Shown: piece after piece, positions 22,995 to 33,798 of the stretch
Numbering within the stretch: position 1 is the stretch's first letter
How the letters are laid out: the number at the start of each line of letters is the position of its first letter
Source: Flavobacteriaceae bacterium
GTDB lineage: Bacteria; Bacteroidota; Bacteroidia; Flavobacteriales; Flavobacteriaceae
Length of the DNA stretch: 41,644 bases
Assembly (NCBI GenBank): GCA_029238515.1
Contig: JAQWFW010000022.1
Span: 1 to 41,644, forward strand
Reading direction: 5' to 3'
The notes under the pieces: model-generated
The model's input: the letters and a program-made list of their open reading frames with translations, nothing else
The model's database searches: none
Told to the model about the DNA's origin: nothing
Made by a program: the position numbers and the translations under genes

Positions 22995-25691
22995 TTGAAA
23001 ACAACATACTTTCAACTACTTTTTATTATTAGTTTTACAGTGCTTACTAACACTTACAGCGCAGCGCAGGACCTACCCAACTCCTCTACTCAAGTGCCTG
23101 GTTTACCAACTAAACCCGATGAAAAAAAATTGGATTCTATTCCAAAAAATGAACCTAAAAAAATTCAGCAAGATTCGATTGCCAACGATAGTATTGCAAA
23201 GCCAAAAGGTTTTTTGGAAGGTATTGTAAATTACAAGGCCAAAGATTTCACATCTGTGAATCAGAAAACACAGCAAATTTACTTGTATAACGAAGCACAA
23301 GTACAGTACAAAGACATGGATATTCAATCTGGATCGATCATCATAGATTATGGTAAAGATTTGGTTTATGCTGGACGAATTAAAGATTCTCTTGGCAATT
23401 ATTCGCAATCTCCTATTTTTAAACAAGGTAGTGATGTCGTAGAGCCCGACTCCATTGTTTTTAATATGAAAACAAAAAAGGCATTGATATGGAATTCCAA
23501 AACCGAACAACAAGGGGGTAGAATTATTTCTAAACTGACCAAAAAAGAAAATGACTCGGTTTACTTTGTAAAACGCGCAAAGTTTACGACCTCAGAAAAT
23601 GAAGAAAATCCAGAGTATTATTTTCTTTTGCGTAAAGCAAAAGTTGTCCCTGGAAAAAAGGTGGTTACTGGACTTACCAATATGTTTATTGCAGATGTTC
23701 CCACACCCATTGGATTACCTTTTGCATTTTTTCCGTTAAGTAAAAAAAGAACTTCAGGGATCATTTTCCCTTCATTTGGTGAACAAAATAACCGTGGATA
23801 TTTTCTGCAAAATGGCGGTTATTATTTTGCACTTAGCGATTATATTGATTTGGCCACTCTGGGTGATTATTATACCAATGGAAGTTATGGTTTACGCCTC
23901 GAAAGCAACTATGCCGTGCGGTACAAATTTAGAGGATCACTGAGTTTTAGGTATGAAAACTTAATCAACAGCGAAAGAGGTTTCCCTGACTATTCCAAAA
24001 GCATTATTTACAATTTGCGCTGGAATCAAAGTCAAGATGGCAAGTCCAATCCCAGTTCACGATTTTCTGCCTCTGTGAATTTGGGGAGTAGTACCTATTA
24101 TCAAGAATCCATCAATCAACTGAATACTTCTAACTTTCTGAACAATACGCTGGCTTCTTCTGTTTCTTACTCAAAGACTTTTCAAGGCGAACCTCAAGTG
24201 AATCTTAGTGTTACAGCTACGCATTCACAAAACACAAATACAGAAACGATCAACATGACGTTACCTACATTTCAAGGGAGTGTAGATCGTGTTTTCCCAT
24301 TCGCACCAAAAACTGGAAGTAAAAAAGGAGTGTTTCAAAACATTAATTTCCAATACAATGTACGAGGCGAAAACCGCATTCAAACCACAGATTCTTTATT
24401 CTTTAAAAAAGAAATGTTTGATGATGCAAAAACTGGAGTACAACACACTATACCCATCAGTACAAATTTTAAATTATTCAACTATTTCAGTATGAGTGCA
24501 AGTGCCAATTTTAATCATAATTGGACTTTCAATACCATTGAAAAGAATTACAACATAGATGATCAAAAAGTGGAAACGACCCCATTGAAAGGATTTGACT
24601 CGTATACCACCTATAACTTTAGTACAAGCTTAGGGACAACCATCTATGGTCTTTTTGATTTTGGTGAGGACAAAAAAATACAAGCAATTCGTCATGTCTT
24701 ACGTCCATCGGTGAGTTATAATATTTCTCCGGCATTCGAACAGTATTATGACACTTACGAAGTGGTGAGTGCGGATGGATTGACTACGGACCAAATCGAA
24801 TATAGCCGATTTGAAGGATCGTTATTTGGCGCTCCAGGAAATCGCTTTTCGAGTAGCATTGGGCTTTCGTTGAGCAACAACTTAGAAGCTAAAGTTCGGC
24901 CAAAAGATAGTACAGCTACAGAACCAAAAAAAATATTCTTACTAAATTCTCTGAATTTCTCAACAAACTACAATATTGCTAATGACTCTTTGAATTGGAG
25001 TCCAGTTCGAATGTCAGGGGGTACGCAGTTGTTTGACAATAAGATGAGTGTAAACTTTGGCGCGACTCTAGACCCTTACGCACTAGATAATACCAACAGA
25101 AAAATCAATACATTCAACATTGATAATGGAGGGAGTTTGTTCCGAATTTCAAGTGCAAATTTAACCATGAGTTACAACCTTTCTAGTGATTCATTTGGGG
25201 AAGATTCTGATGAGAATGATGCCGCAAAAAATGAATCATTGAGAAGTGGTGGTCGTGCAGATGATTTATTTGGAAAACCACAAGATTTTGCAGATCGACG
25301 ACTGAATAATAGCAAAACAAAAGATGAAAAGCCCGAACCCACAGATTTATACAAGTACAAAATTCCGTGGAGTTTACGTCTTGCCTATGCTCTAAATTAC
25401 AATAATTCTAGGCGTCAAAGTGAGATTTCTTCACATTCACTGATGTTTTCTGGTGATATAGATTTATCACCTCGCTGGAGTATTGGCGCATCTTCTGGAT
25501 ACGACTTTAAAAACAAAGGATTTACGTACACTCAATTGCGTTTTGAACGTGATTTAGAGAGTTGGCGTATGAATTTTTCATGGATTCCATTCAGCAATAG
25601 AAGTTCATGGAACTTTTTTATCGGAATTCGATCAAGTATACTGAGTGATATAAAATATGACAAACAGCGTCAGCGTGATAAAACGCTTTAA
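22995..25691 (+). CDS. lptD: LPS assembly protein LptD-like outer-membrane beta-barrel
   Basis: Outer-membrane barrel that inserts lipopolysaccharide into the outer leaflet. From the TTG at 22995 the protein has 898 aa and opens with a clean signal peptide (TTYFQLLFIISFTVLTNTYS, then AAQ). The OstA/LptA-like beta-jellyroll includes KTQQIYLYNEAQVQYKDMDI and the PTPIGLPFAFFPLSKKRTSG motif characteristic of bacteroidotal LptD. The remainder is a Tyr/Asn/Ser-rich barrel ending with WRMNFSWIPFSNRSSWNFFI. The reading frame runs upstream to GTG 22896, but those 33 extra residues precede the signal peptide and overlap a -7 box. The length is normal. It is divergent from the amidase and is followed by the RidA gene after 15 bp. 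Confidence 0.9.
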   Translation: MKTTYFQLLFIISFTVLTNTYSAAQDLPNSSTQVPGLPTKPDEKKLDSIPKNEPKKIQQDSIANDSIAKPKGFLEGIVNYKAKDFTSVNQKTQQIYLYNEAQVQYKDMDIQSGSIIIDYGKDLVYAGRIKDSLGNYSQSPIFKQGSDVVEPDSIVFNMKTKKALIWNSKTEQQGGRIISKLTKKENDSVYFVKRAKFTTSENEENPEYYFLLRKAKVVPGKKVVTGLTNMFIADVPTPIGLPFAFFPLSKKRTSGIIFPSFGEQNNRGYFLQNGGYYFALSDYIDLATLGDYYTNGSYGLRLESNYAVRYKFRGSLSFRYENLINSERGFPDYSKSIIYNLRWNQSQDGKSNPSSRFSASVNLGSSTYYQESINQLNTSNFLNNTLASSVSYSKTFQGEPQVNLSVTATHSQNTNTETINMTLPTFQGSVDRVFPFAPKTGSKKGVFQNINFQYNVRGENRIQTTDSLFFKKEMFDDAKTGVQHTIPISTNFKLFNYFSMSASANFNHNWTFNTIEKNYNIDDQKVETTPLKGFDSYTTYNFSTSLGTTIYGLFDFGEDKKIQAIRHVLRPSVSYNISPAFEQYYDTYEVVSADGLTTDQIEYSRFEGSLFGAPGNRFSSSIGLSLSNNLEAKVRPKDSTATEPKKIFLLNSLNFSTNYNIANDSLNWSPVRMSGGTQLFDNKMSVNFGATLDPYALDNTNRKINTFNIDNGGSLFRISSANLTMSYNLSSDSFGEDSDENDAAKNESLRSGGRADDLFGKPQDFADRRLNNSKTKDEKPEPTDLYKYKIPWSLRLAYALNYNNSRRQSEISSHSLMFSGDIDLSPRWSIGASSGYDFKNKGFTYTQLRFERDLESWRMNFSWIPFSNRSSWNFFIGIRSSILSDIKYDKQRQRDKTL

Positions 25692-25706
25692 AATTTATAA
25701 TACAAA

Positions 25707-26087
25707 ATGAAAAAAATTATAACTACAGACAAAGCCCCGGCACCTATTGGACCATATAACCAAGCTGTACTTTTAGGAGATTTGCTTTACACTTCAGGAC
25801 AGATTGCAATTGATCCAAAAACAGGTGTATTGGAAATAGACGATATTGAATCTGAAACGACTTTGGTAATGGAAAACATAAAGGCGATTTTGGAAGCCGC
25901 AGAAATGACTTTCGAAAATGTTGTGAAATCTTCTATTTTTGTCTCTGACATGCATAATTTCTCAAAGATAAATGAAATTTACGGACGCTATTTCAACACT
26001 GAAACTGCTCCTGCCAGAGAAACCGTAGAGGTTGCAAATTTGCCAAAATTTGTAAATGTTGAAATCAGCGTAATTGCTGCGCGTTAG
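25707..26087 (+). CDS. RidA family protein (YjgF/UK114)
   Basis: 126-aa trimeric deaminase of reactive enamine/imine intermediates formed by PLP enzymes. Signature sequence: APAPIGPYNQAVLLGDLLYT, SGQIAIDPKTG, VVKSSIFVSDM and PARETVEVANLPKFVNVEI with the catalytic Arg. All family features are intact and the length is standard. It starts 15 bp after lptD, probably on one transcript, and is convergent with the sugar kinase gene, 6 bp away. Confidence 0.95.
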   Translation: MKKIITTDKAPAPIGPYNQAVLLGDLLYTSGQIAIDPKTGVLEIDDIESETTLVMENIKAILEAAEMTFENVVKSSIFVSDMHNFSKINEIYGRYFNTETAPARETVEVANLPKFVNVEISVIAAR

Positions 26088-26093
26088 TACCGC

Positions 26094-26966
26094 TTATAAC
26101 GCTTCTATTTGGCGCACATGGTATTCTGCTAAGCCTTCGATAGGGCGTCTTTGAAAATTACCAACTGTAAACCCATATTCTTGAGCAATTTCTTTTATTT
26201 CACGTTGTAAGAAAAATGAAATTGAGCCAGCAAAGTGTACAGGGACAGTTTTGATTTCGTCTTTGAATTGCATGATCATTGTTTCAACAAAAACTCGTAA
26301 TCCCTTTTTGATGACTCCTTGTACATAATTTGATTCTTTATTCAAAATCAAGAACTCTGCAAAAGTGGCTAAATATGCGTTAGGATTTGGTTTTTTGTAA
26401 AGATTGACTTTAATGAAATCATCATTCATGTTGTAGCGTGTTTTGAAAATTAATTTCAAATCATGCGGCATAAAATCAAAATAATAATCGCGCAGTAATT
26501 GACGGCCAAAATAGTTCCCAGAAGCATCATCCATGATGGAATATCCTAAGGAAATCACGCGCTGATGAATGTCAGTTCCATCAAAATAAGTACAATTTGA
26601 ACCTGTCCCCAAAATACATACAACAGCTGGAGAATGCTCTACACCAACTGTAGAATATATGGCTGCATAGGTATCTTCTTTAACATCAACAACAGCATTT
26701 GCAAAGACAGATTGGATAACTTTCTTAAGCATTTTTGGTGCTTCCACAGTACCACATCCAGCACCATAAAAAAATACATGATCAACATCTGACTTGTGCT
26801 CGATAAGTATTTTGTTGGCGTTTATGATTGTAAAAGCCTCTTGTTCCGATATAATGGCTGGATTCAATCCTTTAGTACGTTGTTTTTCAAAAACTTGTGC
26901 TCCAGTTTTTGGGTCAATTGCAATCCAATCACACTTAGTAGAACCACTGTCTATTATAAAAATCAT
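26094..26966 (-). CDS. BadF/BadG-type ATPase, probable N-acetylglucosamine kinase
   Basis: 290-aa ASKHA-fold kinase. The phosphate-1 loop is IIDSGSTKCDWIAID, and phosphate-2 appears in VCILGTGSNCTYFDG. The GYSIMDDASGNYFGRQLLRD segment matches the BadF/BadG/BcrA/BcrD family, whose eukaryotic relatives include N-acetylglucosamine kinase. The sugar substrate is inferred from family naming in Bacteroidota. A strong terminator at 26985-27012 lies just upstream, so the gene either has its own promoter in about 20 bp or is read by run-through from gap. Confidence 0.82.
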   Translation of the reverse strand: MIFIIDSGSTKCDWIAIDPKTGAQVFEKQRTKGLNPAIISEQEAFTIINANKILIEHKSDVDHVFFYGAGCGTVEAPKMLKKVIQSVFANAVVDVKEDTYAAIYSTVGVEHSPAVVCILGTGSNCTYFDGTDIHQRVISLGYSIMDDASGNYFGRQLLRDYYFDFMPHDLKLIFKTRYNMNDDFIKVNLYKKPNPNAYLATFAEFLILNKESNYVQGVIKKGLRVFVETMIMQFKDEIKTVPVHFAGSISFFLQREIKEIAQEYGFTVGNFQRRPIEGLAEYHVRQIEAL

Positions 26967-26984
26967 GATGAATAATTAATAAAA

Positions 26985-27012
26985 AAAACACTGCCCAAAA
27001 GAACAGTGTTTT
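26985..27012 (-). terminator. Rho-independent terminator after gap
   Basis: A nine-base-pair stem, AAAACACTG (26985-26993) with CAGTGTTTT (27004-27012), encloses a 10-nt loop. Read on the minus strand it comes just after the gap stop codon and runs into eight T residues (26981-26988), overlapping the stem base. It can act for pfkA-gap transcripts. Confidence 0.85.
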
Positions 27013-27022
27013 TTTCTATGAT

Positions 27023-28033
<1,011 letters not shown>

Positions 28034-28055
28034 TTATGTTTCTAGTTAGTTAAAT

Positions 28056-29042
28056 TTATGTACTCATTATATCAGAAACTCTTAGGAGTTCAGTATCAAT
28101 TTTTGAATGCCCCTTTACGGCCTTGTCAATAGGGTATAATTCCAATTTATTGTTGATGGTTCCTACCATTACATTATTTTTTCCTTCCATTAATGATTCT
28201 ACAGCTTTCACACCCATTCTTGAAGCCAAAACTCTATCGAAACATGAAGGTGAACCTCCGCGTTGCATATGTCCCAAAACAGATACTCTTACATCGTACC
28301 CTTCAAGGTTCTCCTCTACATAATCACGAAGTTCAAAAACATTTTTGCCTGTTTTGTCCCCTTCTGCAACAACGACAATACTTGATGATTTTCCAGTATG
28401 CTTGCTTTTTTCTAAAGATTCTAATAAGCGGTCTAGTCCAAGATCTTCTTCGGGGACTAAAATTTCTTCTGCACCAGAGCCAACTCCAGCATTTAGAGCT
28501 ATATGTCCAACATCTCTACCCATTACTTCAACAAAAAATAAGCGTTTGTGTGAACTTGCAGTATCTCTGATTTTATCTATGGCTTCTACAGCAGTATTTA
28601 ATGCAGTATCGTATCCGAGTGTAAAATTGGTTCCAACAATATCATTATCGATAGTGCCTGGTATACCAATTACTGGAAAGTTAAATTCTTCGTTGAAAAC
28701 CATACCCCCTGTAAATGTACCATCACCGCCTATGAGCACTAGAGCTTCAATACCAATTTTATGTAACTGTTCGTGGGCTATTTTCCTTCCTTCTTTAGTT
28801 CTAAAACGATCTGACCGAGCAGATTTTAGAAAAGTTCCTCCTTTGTTGATGATATTATTGACACTTCGTGCATCAAGCACTTTGAAATCACCATCAATCA
28901 TGCCTTCATATCCTCTGTAAATTCCAACACATTCTATATTGTGAAATGCACAAGTACGAACTACAGATCTGATAGCTGCATTCATCCCAGGTGAGTCCCC
29001 CCCAGAAGTTAAGACACCTATTTTTTTTATTGATTTGGCCAT
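28056..29042 (-). CDS. pfkA: ATP-dependent 6-phosphofructokinase
   Basis: 328-aa bacterial-type phosphofructokinase: fructose 6-phosphate plus ATP to fructose 1,6-bisphosphate. Recognisable motifs are IGVLTSGGDSPGMNAAIRS (nucleotide loop), LIGGDGTFTGG, PGTIDNDIVGTNFTLGYDTA with the catalytic Asp, and FVEVMGRDVGHIALNAG. The GGDG rather than GGDD sequence indicates ATP and not pyrophosphate as donor. VLGHMQRGGSPSCFDRVLAS also matches PfkA. It is the upstream partner of gap. No full TAnnTTTG box was found before it, only a near match, TAAGTTTA, about 30 bp upstream. Confidence 0.97.
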   Translation of the reverse strand: MAKSIKKIGVLTSGGDSPGMNAAIRSVVRTCAFHNIECVGIYRGYEGMIDGDFKVLDARSVNNIINKGGTFLKSARSDRFRTKEGRKIAHEQLHKIGIEALVLIGGDGTFTGGMVFNEEFNFPVIGIPGTIDNDIVGTNFTLGYDTALNTAVEAIDKIRDTASSHKRLFFVEVMGRDVGHIALNAGVGSGAEEILVPEEDLGLDRLLESLEKSKHTGKSSSIVVVAEGDKTGKNVFELRDYVEENLEGYDVRVSVLGHMQRGGSPSCFDRVLASRMGVKAVESLMEGKNNVMVGTINNKLELYPIDKAVKGHSKIDTELLRVSDIMST

Positions 29043-29198
29043 CGCGGTATAGCTTTAGGCGGCTAAATTAATAAACTTATACTTTATAAATGAGGGGATG
29101 AGCACATAATTTTGATACAACATAAAATTCAAACGTTTTCGTTAATAACTATCTTATTTTTAAAGTAAAAACTTAAGTATTTGATAGGTTTCAAGTCG

Positions 29199-32100
29199 TT
29201 ATTGTTTGAATTCCATATAATTTGGTAGAGCGGAATTGTCTTTTTTATTTTTGGTATCAGGGTTGGTGGGTTTGTTTTTAATTGAAAATAATTCATTAAA
29301 CAATTCTCTGAGGTTGTCAAATTCAATATTGTACGACAACCCAAGCCCTTGTGTATATCCTATTTGTTCTCCAAAATTCTGAATACTGTTTTCTCTATTG
29401 AAAAATTTCAATGAAAGCGTCCTGTCTTCGTTCAATAAGACTTGAACTTCAAAATCTCCTGCTACAGTGGTTTCGCTTACTCCACCTACAGGAACACCAA
29501 CTTTTCCATTGATCAATACATTTTCACTAATCTTTGTGGACAGAGTTACCCCTACTCGACTATCCGTTTCAAATTCTGGAGTTGTTTTTCCAATATCTAA
29601 ATCTAAGCCCAGTTTTACTTTGTTGTCTTCATCCGAAAAAACATCATTCAACATGTTGGTTACGCCATCGGATACCAACTCAAAAGCATCTTGTGAGTCC
29701 AAGGCCAATTTGCTTCTAAAAGATCCTGTTGCAAGTAATGAAAGTGCTTGAAAGTTCCGTTTGTCCTTGTCGCGAAGACGGTCTTTTAGCTCACTATTAA
29801 GCGCAGAATTTACATTAGGAAAACGGAGGTCAAAATCTAAATCTGGTTTTTCGAGTGCACCTGTAAGATTGGTAATAACTTCAACAGCTATGGTTTGATT
29901 GATTGGATTATCTAAAAGCGTTGATGGATTTACGGAAATATCATCATAAATTGCTTCTAAATTTATCTCGGCTTGTAATGGATCGCCCTCCCAAACCAAT
30001 GATCCATCCTTGACGAGTTTGAATTTTTTTTGAATCAACTTTCCGAAACGATAATTATAATAACCTGAAAGCACCAAAAAATCCCCAAACATCAAAAATT
30101 TATCATTGGTATTTATCTGAGCCAACATACTTCCGTTTCCGCGTCCCAATATAGAACTCCCATTTTCTTTATCAATTACAATTTCTATTTCAGCATCATC
30201 CGTAACATCCATATTAAACTCCATCTCAACACCCTTTATATCATCTAGTTTGATATCTCTTCCTTGACTTTCTATTTTCTTTTCTTTTGGACTCAAAAAC
30301 TTGATGTACGAATTCTCACTAATCATCTCATTATCGTTGAGAGGAATTTTAAAAATTGTCCCTTTAGATGTGGTAACATTAGCTTCAACAAAAAGCTGAT
30401 TCATTGGCCCCGAAATGTTGATATTTCCAGCCACAAATCCAGTTCCGTAATATAACGATTCATCGGTTTCTTCTGTATTCAAAACCAATAAACGATCTGA
30501 ATCTATATCTAAGTCTAATGCCCAATCCTTAAAATTTGTATGACTAAGTTGACCGCTTAAAACTCCCTCCGAAGAAAATGCTGTATCGGTAAATTTGGCA
30601 GATTCAAATATGAATTTTTGAGCTACCAAGTCGACTCTAGTACGGTCTGCAAAAGCATAGTCTATATTTAGATACGGAACAGACATCCCCCCTTGATTAA
30701 GGGTCAAAACACCATTGATTTGAGGGCGTTGCAAACGCCCTGTTATGGACGATGTTCCAGATGCTTTTCCTCTAATATTGGTAATGACACCACTTCCGAA
30801 AGGATCAAGTGGTTCCAATAAAAAATCTTTAAATTTGAGCTGCAAATCCAGATTGGAATTGGTTCCTGAAACATCTAGACTGCCTTGAGCAGAAAATGAC
30901 TCATTTAGGTCGTCCTTAATGGTCACATCTACATCGTAATTTGTAAGTGAAGCGTTCCCTTTTATGTCAGCATTAAAAGCACCCAAATTGAATTGATTGA
31001 CCTCAAAATCATCAATTGTGAGCAGCGATTTTGGAACATAAATTTTATTTTGTTTCACAATGTTTAAATTACCGTTGATAGTTCCTCCAAGTTGAAGACT
31101 GTCTATTTCAGGAGTGACTTTGGCAAGGTCAACATTATTGAATCTCAAATTCATATTACCTGATAGAGAATCTTGTGATTGAGCACTCAACACAATGTGT
31201 TCGTACTTGTAGGACATATCCATATCCTGAATAGATACTTCATTAAAATCTGAATCAAAAACAAGTTTATTTTTGGCATTGTTTTTTGCATTCAATTTCC
31301 AAGGCGTGTTCTTAAAATTGATAAAAGACGGCTTCAAACCAACAACAGATTTATCACCCTCATTGGTGTAAAATAAATTTAAGTCAAAGGTGTCTAAATT
31401 CTCTTTCCCCCCTTTAAATTCAGATTTGATATAAAGCGTGTCGTTTAGCGTAAGGTTAATCAGACTAAATGCATTAGCATCATAATAAGGTGTACTCAAA
31501 CTATCCAGCTCTACATAGGTATTGAAAATCGGATTGTCGTTTATGAGTTGAACTTCAATACGTTTGGCAAAATAATCTTCAATGCTGATGTTTGGCGATT
31601 TAAATTTGAGAGTAAATTTTTTGGGGTCACTATCCAAAGTTCCGCGAACATAAGTATTGGCACCCAAACGTAGGTTCGGATAAAATACCTCGATGATTTT
31701 ATTATAAATTTTGAAATTAAAATTCATAAACTGATTGGGGGAAATGTCGTTTGTTGATCCTCTGAAGTAAATTTCGCTCAGGGCATTATTCAACATTTTT
31801 GGAAGTTCTTTCACAAAAAACTTACCCTTAAAAGTTCCTTGTATAATTTCAGGCGAATTAATGGAAATGGTGCGTACATTGTTTAAATCAAAATCTGATA
31901 AAATTTGAAAATCTTTGAAGTAATAATCTTCATTTTGATTTGTATAAGACGTATTTTTAAATTGAAGAAAACCACGAACATCATCCAAATCTGTGCCTTT
32001 CATATCCATAGCTACCTCTCCTTTGAAGACAGATATTGAATCGCGAGAAACAAAATTTAGTGCATTCAAATTTGCGTTGCGGATATTAGCCGAAAAATCA

Positions 32101-33578
32101 TAAATATTTTCTTCTTCTGAAAAATCGACAAGCCCCTCGAAATCCATTTTCAAATGAACATCATCTATCTTCAAAGCGCCATTAAACACTCTATCCTCAA
32201 TAAGTCCTTGAACATCTAAATTCTTATAAACGTAGTCATTAAGCTCAAACGCAGAACATGTACCTTTGATATTAGATTTTAAATTTTCCAACATAAAACC
32301 GGTACCTTCCAATAAAAAATCTGAGCTTATGCGCCCTAAATTAGGTTGATCGATAAGTGCACCTAGATCAAAATCATTTAATTGAATAGCCCCTTCATAT
32401 TGAGCATTATCAATAGTTTTTATTTTGGAAAGAACAAGATCAGCTGCAACCGATCCAAGTTCGGTTTTGGCATCAAAATCGGCTTTAATAGAAGGACCAG
32501 AAAGTAATATATTTCCCTGTAAGTTAAACACCCCAAGAGCAGCCAAATTCGAAGGAATATTTTTGCCCAAAATACGTGGTAGAATCCCTTTTAAATCTGT
32601 ATACTTTGACCTCATTTGGCCGATTTGCCCCGTCATTTCAAGTGGTTTTGACTTGGAGTCAATTAAGTTTTTAAATGCAAATTGACCACTAATGTATGTG
32701 CTTCTGTTGGTAGAAAGTCGAAGGTTTTGAAGTGATAAATCATTTAGTGTTCCCGAAATTTTAGTGTCAAAAGTTACGTTTTCTGATGCACCAAACTCTG
32801 GAAAAAACACATTAAGTTCTCCTAAATTAACCGTACTTTTTGTGAAGTTTCCGGAGAGCAAAACTTTGTCTGTAAATTCTTTTAAATCTTCTCTTTTGTA
32901 ATTGAAAACTATATCGCCTTGCAACTCAGAGTTTAGGGTTTGAATATTTAAATCCTCAAATTTCATAGAGGTCAAGGTATACTTGAAATAGGTCTGCAAA
33001 TTGTGCATTTCGACTCCTCTCGGATCCGAAAAACTCAATGAATTTACACGCAAACTTACATCTGGCCCACTGATAAAGAAATCGGTAGCATTGATATCCA
33101 ATTCTTTAAAATCTAAAATATGCGAATTATCTTCTTTATTTTCGTCAGTAAGCAAGAAATGACTATCGGAAATAGTTACATCGCTTGAAGACAATACAAA
33201 AGGAGTTTTCGATTTCTTCTTACCATCATCAAAACTATCGACAAAAACATCCAAATTGGACTTTTCCTCTCCTTTGTAAGTCTTAATATGGAACCGTAAA
33301 CCATACAAATCGATATCACCAAAAATGAGTTTATTATCATTTAAATTTGCAAAATTTAAGAGAGAACTGTTCAACTCAGAAACAGCAATAAGTGTATCAT
33401 TGAAATGATCCTTGATTAGAATATTTTTTAATTCCAAATCTCCATTAAATTGTAGACCAACTTTTTCAACATTAATTGACGTTCCATAGGATTCATTGAT
33501 GCGTTTGGTGGCATATCGCCCAAAATAGGTTTGAACACTTGGAATAGAAAAAACCAACATCAAGACAATAAAGAGCAA
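29199..33578 (-). CDS. TamB-like envelope translocation/assembly protein (DUF490)
   Basis: Very long (1459 aa as given) periplasmic protein with repeated beta strands, ending in the TamB/DUF490 C-terminal domain: KGTIFKIPLNDNEMISENSY, LMFGDFLVLSGYYNYRFGKL and ATGSFRSKLALDSQDAFELV. TamB proteins form a hydrophobic groove thought to carry lipids or assist outer-membrane protein assembly. The first residues (FIVLMLVFSIPSVQTYFGRY) belong to a membrane anchor that appears cut at its 5' side. In the same frame, without a stop, the codons before TTG 33578 encode IKTRFNIFIKILAAIVL, a natural basic N terminus, but they hold no ATG, GTG or TTG; the best candidate is ATT at 33624-33626 (1475 aa). The start is therefore uncertain. 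It lies upstream of pfkA and divergent from tsaD. Confidence 0.87.
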   Translation of the reverse strand: MLFIVLMLVFSIPSVQTYFGRYATKRINESYGTSINVEKVGLQFNGDLELKNILIKDHFNDTLIAVSELNSSLLNFANLNDNKLIFGDIDLYGLRFHIKTYKGEEKSNLDVFVDSFDDGKKKSKTPFVLSSSDVTISDSHFLLTDENKEDNSHILDFKELDINATDFFISGPDVSLRVNSLSFSDPRGVEMHNLQTYFKYTLTSMKFEDLNIQTLNSELQGDIVFNYKREDLKEFTDKVLLSGNFTKSTVNLGELNVFFPEFGASENVTFDTKISGTLNDLSLQNLRLSTNRSTYISGQFAFKNLIDSKSKPLEMTGQIGQMRSKYTDLKGILPRILGKNIPSNLAALGVFNLQGNILLSGPSIKADFDAKTELGSVAADLVLSKIKTIDNAQYEGAIQLNDFDLGALIDQPNLGRISSDFLLEGTGFMLENLKSNIKGTCSAFELNDYVYKNLDVQGLIEDRVFNGALKIDDVHLKMDFEGLVDFSEEENIYDFSANIRNANLNALNFVSRDSISVFKGEVAMDMKGTDLDDVRGFLQFKNTSYTNQNEDYYFKDFQILSDFDLNNVRTISINSPEIIQGTFKGKFFVKELPKMLNNALSEIYFRGSTNDISPNQFMNFNFKIYNKIIEVFYPNLRLGANTYVRGTLDSDPKKFTLKFKSPNISIEDYFAKRIEVQLINDNPIFNTYVELDSLSTPYYDANAFSLINLTLNDTLYIKSEFKGGKENLDTFDLNLFYTNEGDKSVVGLKPSFINFKNTPWKLNAKNNAKNKLVFDSDFNEVSIQDMDMSYKYEHIVLSAQSQDSLSGNMNLRFNNVDLAKVTPEIDSLQLGGTINGNLNIVKQNKIYVPKSLLTIDDFEVNQFNLGAFNADIKGNASLTNYDVDVTIKDDLNESFSAQGSLDVSGTNSNLDLQLKFKDFLLEPLDPFGSGVITNIRGKASGTSSITGRLQRPQINGVLTLNQGGMSVPYLNIDYAFADRTRVDLVAQKFIFESAKFTDTAFSSEGVLSGQLSHTNFKDWALDLDIDSDRLLVLNTEETDESLYYGTGFVAGNINISGPMNQLFVEANVTTSKGTIFKIPLNDNEMISENSYIKFLSPKEKKIESQGRDIKLDDIKGVEMEFNMDVTDDAEIEIVIDKENGSSILGRGNGSMLAQINTNDKFLMFGDFLVLSGYYNYRFGKLIQKKFKLVKDGSLVWEGDPLQAEINLEAIYDDISVNPSTLLDNPINQTIAVEVITNLTGALEKPDLDFDLRFPNVNSALNSELKDRLRDKDKRNFQALSLLATGSFRSKLALDSQDAFELVSDGVTNMLNDVFSDEDNKVKLGLDLDIGKTTPEFETDSRVGVTLSTKISENVLINGKVGVPVGGVSETTVAGDFEVQVLLNEDRTLSLKFFNRENSIQNFGEQIGYTQGLGLSYNIEFDNLRELFNELFSIKNKPTNPDTKNKKDNSALPNYMEFKQ

Positions 33579-33746
33579 AACAATTGCTGCTAAAATCTTT
33601 ATAAATATGTTGAACCGTGTTTTAATAACTTAAAAGAATGGTATAAAATTAAAAAATCAAAAAACAAACAAAAAATTTACAGCCAATTTTACACTATGCA
33701 TCGACCATTTTTTATTTCTTTGTAAAACTATAAGTTGACACTGCAA

Positions 33747-33754
33747 TAGTTTTG
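33747..33754 (+). promoter_or_regulatory. Possible -7 box for the tsaD operon
   Basis: TAGTTTTG matches TAnnTTTG, 44 nt before the tsaD ATG. A TTTG at 33719-33722 is the nearest upstream candidate for -33 but is 24 nt away rather than 19. It is the only full match in the 220-bp tamB-tsaD intergenic region on this strand. Confidence 0.35.
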
Positions 33755-33798
33755 CCAAACTTGTACAAAGAAAACGAATAAATAGGGCATTAACATTA

